Shown: one piece after another, positions 59,954 to 64,000 of the stretch
Numbering within the stretch: position 1 is the first letter of the stretch
Layout: every line of letters begins with the position of its first letter
Source of the DNA: a bacterium
GTDB taxonomy: Bacteria > Krumholzibacteriota > Krumholzibacteriia > LZORAL124-64-63
Direction: 5' to 3'
NCBI GenBank assembly: GCA_016712675.1
Contig: JADJQR010000001.1
Location: forward strand, 186,001-250,000
Length of the DNA: 64,000 nt
Notes under the pieces: generated by a model
Told to the model about the DNA's origin: nothing
Databases searched by the model: none
The model's input: only the letters and a program-made list of their open reading frames with translations
Program-made: the position numbers and the translations under genes

Positions 59954-62352
59954 TCGACCGGAACGCCATCCTGGGCTGGCTGCTCGAGGCCGACGAGGCC
60001 CGCCTGGCGGAGCTGTGGTCGGCGGCCGACGACACGCGGCACCGCGCCGTCGGCGACGCCGTGCACCTGCGCGGCCTGGTCGAGGTCTCCAACCACTGCG
60101 TGCGCGCCTGCGCCTACTGCGGCCTGCGCGCCGCGCGCGACGAGTTGCCGCGCTACCGGATGTCGGTCGACGAGGTGCTGGACTGCGCGCACCAGGCCGT
60201 TTTTCTGGGCTACGGCACCGTGGTGCTGCAGGCGGGCGAGGACCCGGGCCTGACGGCGGCGCTGGTCGAGTCGATGGTCTGCCGCATCAAGGCGGAGACC
60301 GGGCTGGCCGTGACCCTGAGCCTTGGTGAGCGCGAGGACGAGGAACTCGTGCGGTGGCGCGCGGCCGGGGCGGACCGGTACCTGTTGCGGTTCGAGACCT
60401 CGAACCGCGAGCTGTACGCGAGGATTCATCCGGCGCGACCGGGTCGCGCCGCGGCGGATCGTCTCTCGCTGCTGCGCCGCCTGCGCGCGCTGGGCTACGA
60501 GACCGGCAGCGGCGTCATGGTCGGCATCCCCGGCCAGACCTGGGACGACCTGGCCGGCGACCTGCTGCTGATGCGCGAGCTGGACCTGGACATGATCGGG
60601 ATCGGGCCGTATCTCGCGCATCCGGAGACGCCGTTGAGTGTCGCGGCTCCCGCCGCGACGGACCAGGTTCCCGCCGACGAATTGACCACACTCAAGGCCG
60701 TGGCCCTGGCGCGGTTGCTGTGCCCGGGCGCCAACATCCCAAGCACCACGGCGTTGGCCACGATCGACCGCGCCCAGGGGCGGGAATTGGGCCTGCAGCG
60801 CGGCGCCAACGTGGTGATGCCCAACCTGACGCCGCTGCGCTACCGCGAGCTGTACGAGATCTACCCCGGCAAGGCCTGCGTGAACGAGACGGCCGAGGCG
60901 TGTGCGGCGTGCCTGGAGAAGCGGATCACGACGCTGGGCCGGTCGCTCGGCAGCGGGCGCGGGGATGCGCAGGTGGATTTCATCGACGACACGCGGTTGG
61001 AAGCGCTGCTCAGCGCGTCGGGCGCGGAGCCCGACGCGGTTGAAGTGCGCGACGCGATCGCGCGCAGCCTGGCCAAGGAGGCCTTGTCGGTCGAGCAGAC
61101 CGCGGTCCTGCTGCGCGCCCGAGACCCGGCGCTCCGCGCGGAAGTCATGGCCGCCGCCAGGCAGCTGAAGGAAACCGTCTACGGCAACCGCATCGTGCTG
61201 TTCGCGCCGCTCTACGTGGGCAACGAGTGCGTGAACGACTGCGCCTACTGCGGCTTCCGCAGCAGCAACCTCGAAGCGGTGCGCGCCACGCTGGACCGCG
61301 ACCAGCTGCGGCGGCAGGTGGCCGCCCTGGAGCGCGAGGGCCACAAGCGGCTGATCCTGGTCTACGGCGAGCATCCCGGCTACGACCCCGCCTTCATCGC
61401 CGACAGCGTGCGCGAGGTCTATGCCACTCGAGACGGCCGCGGCGAGATCCGCCGCGTGAACATCAACGCCGCGCCCTTCGACGTCGACGGCTTCCGCACG
61501 ATCCGCGAGGCGGGCATCGGCACCTACCAGGTCTTCCAGGAGACGTACCACCACGGCACCTACGCGCGGGTGCACCCGCGCGGCACGCGCAAGGGCGACT
61601 ACCGCTGGCGCCTGTCGGCGCTGGACCGCGCGATGATGGCCGGTTGCGACGACGTGGGCCTGGGCGCCCTGTTCGGCCTGCACGACTGGCGCTTCGAGAC
61701 CCTCGGCCTGGTGCGCCACGCCCTGCACCTGCAGGAGCGCTTCGGCGTGGGGCCGCACACGATCAGCTTCCCGCGGCTGCGCCCCGCCTCCGGCGTCACG
61801 CTGGACGGCCTGCCGCTGGTGGGAGACGACGACTTCCTGTATCTGGTGGCCGTGCTGCGCCTGGCGGTGCCGTATACGGGGCTGATCCTGACGGCGCGGG
61901 AGGACGCGGCGCTCCGGCGCGCCGCGCTGGCGCTGGGGGTCTCGCAGATCGACGCCGGCACGCGCCTGGAACTGGGCGCCTACGACGAGCCCGTCCTGGC
62001 CCAGCCCTGCCTGGAACGCGGCCAGTTCGCCCTGGGCGACGCGCGCTCGCTGGACGAGGTCATGCACGAGCTGGTGCAGGACGGCTACCTGCCCAGCTTC
62101 TGCACCGCCTGCTACCGGCAGGGCCGCACCGGCGAGCACTTCATGGAGTTCGCCGTGCCCGGCTTCATCAAGCGTTTTTGCACGCCCAATGCCCTGACCA
62201 CGCTGCAGGAGTACCTGTGCGACTTCGCCAGCGCGGACACGCGCGCGGCGGGCGAGGCACTGGTGGCGCAGCAGGCGGCAGCGCTCCCGACGGAGGTTGG
62301 CGAGCGGCTGCGCCGTATCCGCGAGGACGGCGAACGTGATCTCTACTACTAG
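59950..62352 (+). CDS. hydEG: HydE-HydG fusion, H-cluster maturase
   Basis: An 800-residue fusion of two radical-SAM maturases normally made separately. Residues 1-337 are HydE: VSNHCVRACAYCG (CX3CX2C at Cys50, 54, 57), YGTVVLQAGEDPG, then RFETSNRELYARIHP and MPNLTPLRYRELYEIYPGK. Residues 338-800 are HydG: FIDDTRLEALL, YGNRIVLFAPLYVGNECVNDC (CX3CX2C at Cys427, 431, 434), and the auxiliary-cluster CX2CX22C at Cys718, 721, 744. HydG cleaves tyrosine to give CO and cyanide; HydE processes the resulting Fe synthon. Both halves look complete, with near-normal lengths. No stop lies between them, and the junction is at about 60958. It overlaps the preceding kinase by four bases. Confidence 0.95.
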   Translation: MIDRNAILGWLLEADEARLAELWSAADDTRHRAVGDAVHLRGLVEVSNHCVRACAYCGLRAARDELPRYRMSVDEVLDCAHQAVFLGYGTVVLQAGEDPGLTAALVESMVCRIKAETGLAVTLSLGEREDEELVRWRAAGADRYLLRFETSNRELYARIHPARPGRAAADRLSLLRRLRALGYETGSGVMVGIPGQTWDDLAGDLLLMRELDLDMIGIGPYLAHPETPLSVAAPAATDQVPADELTTLKAVALARLLCPGANIPSTTALATIDRAQGRELGLQRGANVVMPNLTPLRYRELYEIYPGKACVNETAEACAACLEKRITTLGRSLGSGRGDAQVDFIDDTRLEALLSASGAEPDAVEVRDAIARSLAKEALSVEQTAVLLRARDPALRAEVMAAARQLKETVYGNRIVLFAPLYVGNECVNDCAYCGFRSSNLEAVRATLDRDQLRRQVAALEREGHKRLILVYGEHPGYDPAFIADSVREVYATRDGRGEIRRVNINAAPFDVDGFRTIREAGIGTYQVFQETYHHGTYARVHPRGTRKGDYRWRLSALDRAMMAGCDDVGLGALFGLHDWRFETLGLVRHALHLQERFGVGPHTISFPRLRPASGVTLDGLPLVGDDDFLYLVAVLRLAVPYTGLILTAREDAALRRAALALGVSQIDAGTRLELGAYDEPVLAQPCLERGQFALGDARSLDEVMHELVQDGYLPSFCTACYRQGRTGEHFMEFAVPGFIKRFCTPNALTTLQEYLCDFASADTRAAGEALVAQQAAALPTEVGERLRRIREDGERDLYY

Positions 62353-62373
62353 CGCTTAGCGCGGAGGCCACTC

Positions 62374-63618
62374 GTGAAGGCAACCCCCAGGGGCCTGCGG
62401 CTCCACATCGGCATCTTCGGCCGCCGCAACGTCGGCAAATCCTCGCTGCTGAACGCGCTGACGCGCCAGCAGGTGGCCATCGTCTCGGAGGTGGCCGGCA
62501 CCACCACCGACCCGGTCGAGAAGCCGATGGAGATGCTGCCGCTGGGCCCGGTCGTGTTCATCGACACTGCGGGCATCGACGACGAGGGCGCTCTCGGTAG
62601 CCTGCGCGTCGAGAAGACACGCCGTATCCTCGACCGCACCGACCTGGCGCTAGTCGTCGCCGCAGGCGACGCTTGGGGCAGGTTCGAAGAGGATTTGCTT
62701 GGAGAATTCACGCGCCGCCAAGTCCCCGTGATCGTCGTCTGGAACAAGGCCGACCTCAGCGGGCCGCCGCCCGTGGTGGTCGAGACGCTTTCCCGGCTGG
62801 GCATCCCCTGCGTCGCCACCGCCGCCGCTGGCGGCGACGGCATCGCCGCGCTGCGCGGGGCCTTGATCGCCGCCGCACCCGACGACTGGATCAACCCGCC
62901 GTCCATCCTGGGCGGGCTGGCCGAGAGGTGGGAACCGGGCGCGCCGGTCGTCCTGGTGATCCCCATCGATCAGGAGGCCCCCAAGGGCCGCATCATCCTG
63001 CCGCAGGTGCAGGTCATCCGCGACCTGCTGGACCACGAGCGCTGGTGCGTGGTGGTCAAGGAGAACGCGCTGGCCGACGCGCTGGCCACCCTGCGCCGAC
63101 CGCCCGCGCTGGTAGTCACCGACTCGCAGGCCTTCGCCGAGGTGTCCGCCCTCGTGCCGCCGGACGTGCCGCTGACCGGCTTCTCGGTCCTGATGAGCCG
63201 CTGGAAGGGCGATCTGGCCGAACTGGCCCGCGGCGCGGTCGCCATCGACACGCTGCGCCCCGGCGACCGCGTCCTGATCATCGACGCCTGCACCCACCAC
63301 CCCATCACCGACGACATCGCGCGGGAGAAACTCCCGCGCTGGTTGAACGCGCACGTGGGCGGCGAGCTGGCCATCACCAACTCCCAGGGCCGCGACTGGC
63401 CCGCCGACCTGGCCTCGTACAAGCTGGTGGTCCACTGCGGCGCCTGCATGTGGAACCGCCGCGAGATGCTCTCGCGCATCCTCCACGCCCGCGAGGCCGG
63501 CGTGCCCATCACGAACTTCGGCATGGCGATCGCCTGGTCGCTGGGCGTGTTCGCGCGCGCGCTGGCGCCGTTTCCGGAGCTGGCGGGGGTGGAGTTGGGG
63601 ATCGCGCGACGGAATTGA
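62374..63618 (+). CDS. hydF: [FeFe]-hydrogenase H-cluster GTPase HydF
   Basis: A 414-residue scaffold GTPase for H-cluster assembly. The GTPase domain (about residues 8-170) has P-loop GRRNVGKSS, switch region AGTTTDPV, DTAGIDD and NKAD. A dimerisation domain follows, then the C-terminal cluster domain with CTHHP and HCGACMWN, the HydF [4Fe-4S] cysteines. Start GTG 62374 has GCGGAGG upstream; it is 21 bases after hydEG. It is the last operon gene, and no clear terminator follows. The -35 box of the next gene overlaps its stop. Confidence 0.95.
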   Translation: MKATPRGLRLHIGIFGRRNVGKSSLLNALTRQQVAIVSEVAGTTTDPVEKPMEMLPLGPVVFIDTAGIDDEGALGSLRVEKTRRILDRTDLALVVAAGDAWGRFEEDLLGEFTRRQVPVIVVWNKADLSGPPPVVVETLSRLGIPCVATAAAGGDGIAALRGALIAAAPDDWINPPSILGGLAERWEPGAPVVLVIPIDQEAPKGRIILPQVQVIRDLLDHERWCVVVKENALADALATLRRPPALVVTDSQAFAEVSALVPPDVPLTGFSVLMSRWKGDLAELARGAVAIDTLRPGDRVLIIDACTHHPITDDIAREKLPRWLNAHVGGELAITNSQGRDWPADLASYKLVVHCGACMWNRREMLSRILHAREAGVPITNFGMAIAWSLGVFARALAPFPELAGVELGIARRN

Positions 63619-63643
63619 ATAGACCCGGTCACTGTGGTATACT
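63615..63643 (+). promoter_or_regulatory. Strong sigma-70-like promoter for the C25 peptidase gene
   Basis: TTGAAT (63615-63620) and TATACT (63638-63643) are spaced by 17 bases, with a TGG just before the -10 (extended -10 form). The -35 overlaps the hydF stop. This is the best-matching promoter in the window and lies 37 bases before the GTG start of the next gene. Confidence 0.7.
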
Positions 63644-63679
63644 GGAAAGCACCCCATACCCTGTGAATCGAGGTCTGAC

Positions 63680-64000
63680 GTGCGCGCAGCCATCCTCGTG
63701 GCCTTGACGGCCTTGCTCCTTGGGTCGGCGCAGGCCGCGCTGCTTCCCGCCGACGTGCCCTACGTGATCATCACCCGCGACGATCTGGCGGCGGCGTTCG
63801 AGCCGCTCGCATCGTTCAAGACGGGCGTGGACCTGCCGACCCGCGTCGTGACCCTGGAGTGGATCGCGACCCAGGTGGCACCGGGTTTCGATGAGCCCGC
63901 CACGATCCGCGCCTTCCTGCAGGAAGCCTGGAGCGCCTGGGGCACGCGGTACGTGTTGCTGGGCGGCACGACGGACATCGTCCCCACGCGCTGGATCACG
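63680..64000 (+). CDS. C25 (gingipain-like) peptidase, N-terminal part
   Basis: The first 107 residues of a protein that runs off the right edge. GTG 63680 starts a signal peptide (about residues 1-19, ending AQAA). Then comes VPYVIITRDDLAAAFEPLASFKT, followed by a segment with IR.FL...W..WGTRYVLLGG and DIVPTRWI, the typical opening of peptidase C25 family proteins. The catalytic His/Cys region lies beyond the window. Gingipain-type proteins in such genomes often carry C-terminal sorting domains. AGGT lies 6 bases before the start. Confidence 0.75.
   Translation, partial: MRAAILVALTALLLGSAQAALLPADVPYVIITRDDLAAAFEPLASFKTGVDLPTRVVTLEWIATQVAPGFDEPATIRAFLQEAWSAWGTRYVLLGGTTDIVPTRWIT

Noticed and set aside
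59302-62139. A 945-codon reverse-strand frame opposite hydEG
   Set aside because: It has the same codon-bias shadow character, no recognisable domain, and is fully explained by the forward HydE-HydG gene.
59950-62352. The 800-residue radical-SAM protein as a biotin synthase or ThiH duplication
   Set aside because: The C-terminal CX2CX22C motif and the YGNRIVLFAPLY block are HydG-specific, and the N-terminal half matches HydE. The hydF and hydA neighbours settle it.

Overview
The window is high-GC bacterial chromosome. The cell looks Gram-negative: it encodes an Omp85-family protein, a TonB-dependent receptor, other outer-membrane barrels, lipoproteins, a KdsC-type phosphatase and undecaprenyl-diphosphatase. 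Several exported proteins (LVIVD-repeat, CotH/lamin-tail, choice-of-anchor I and a broken LamG gene) end in a FlgD-like or sorting-type Ig domain, and a C25 (gingipain-like) peptidase begins at the right edge. Together these suggest an uncultured lineage near the Fibrobacterota-Bacteroidota assemblage, such as a Krumholzibacteriota- or Eisenbacteria-like bacterium. The taxonomy is inference. No rRNA, tRNA, CRISPR array, insertion sequence or phage gene was seen.

Layout. (1) 25-2136: an exported alpha/beta hydrolase and an exported isochorismatase-family protein, convergent on a strong hairpin. (2) 2342-10600: uppP, an AtpI-like membrane protein and a complete F-type ATP synthase operon (atpBEFHAGDC) closed by an intrinsic terminator; subunit a carries unusual His/Asp-rich ends. 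(3) 10860-14098: two decayed exported-protein genes (LamG and sulfatase) flanking a small reverse-strand gene. (4) 14300-29529: an envelope region with an LVIVD protein, a small barrel, then the tight series Omp85, DUF4390, NtrY-like kinase, NtrC-like regulator, barrel, TonB receptor and lipoprotein, and a CotH protein on the other strand. (5) 29669-42605, all reverse strand: flippase-like membrane protein, glycosyltransferase, choice-of-anchor I protein, PHP protein, SMR transporter and fatty-acid hydroxylase, followed by a tightly overlapping surface-sugar operon (NeuB-like synthase, KdsC-like phosphatase, SDR, class III aminotransferase, split transketolase, SpsF-like cytidylyltransferase, GT-B-like transferase). 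(6) 42896-51229: a beta-helix lipoprotein, an orphan DsrC, mutM, a DnaJ/TerB protein, a receiver-CheR-receiver set, PepF and an exported unknown. (7) 51322-63618: a [FeFe]-hydrogenase operon. (8) 63615 onward: a strong promoter and the start of a C25 peptidase.

The most striking part is the hydrogenase operon. A promoter overlapped by two tandem Rex operators precedes rex, hydC (NuoE-like), hydB (NuoF-like with a Cys-rich N-terminal extension), hydA, a sensory [FeFe]-hydrogenase fused to a histidine kinase, a single receiver, a soluble receiver-histidine kinase, a HydE-HydG fusion, and hydF. All genes overlap or lie within about 25 bases of each other. One transcript could therefore supply an NAD(H)-linked, probably electron-bifurcating hydrogenase, its whole H-cluster maturation set, an NADH/NAD+ sensing repressor and a cytoplasmic phosphorelay whose sensor has an H-cluster domain. 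The HydE-HydG fusion and the wiring of a hydrogenase-kinase into the same operon are the best candidates for something undescribed.
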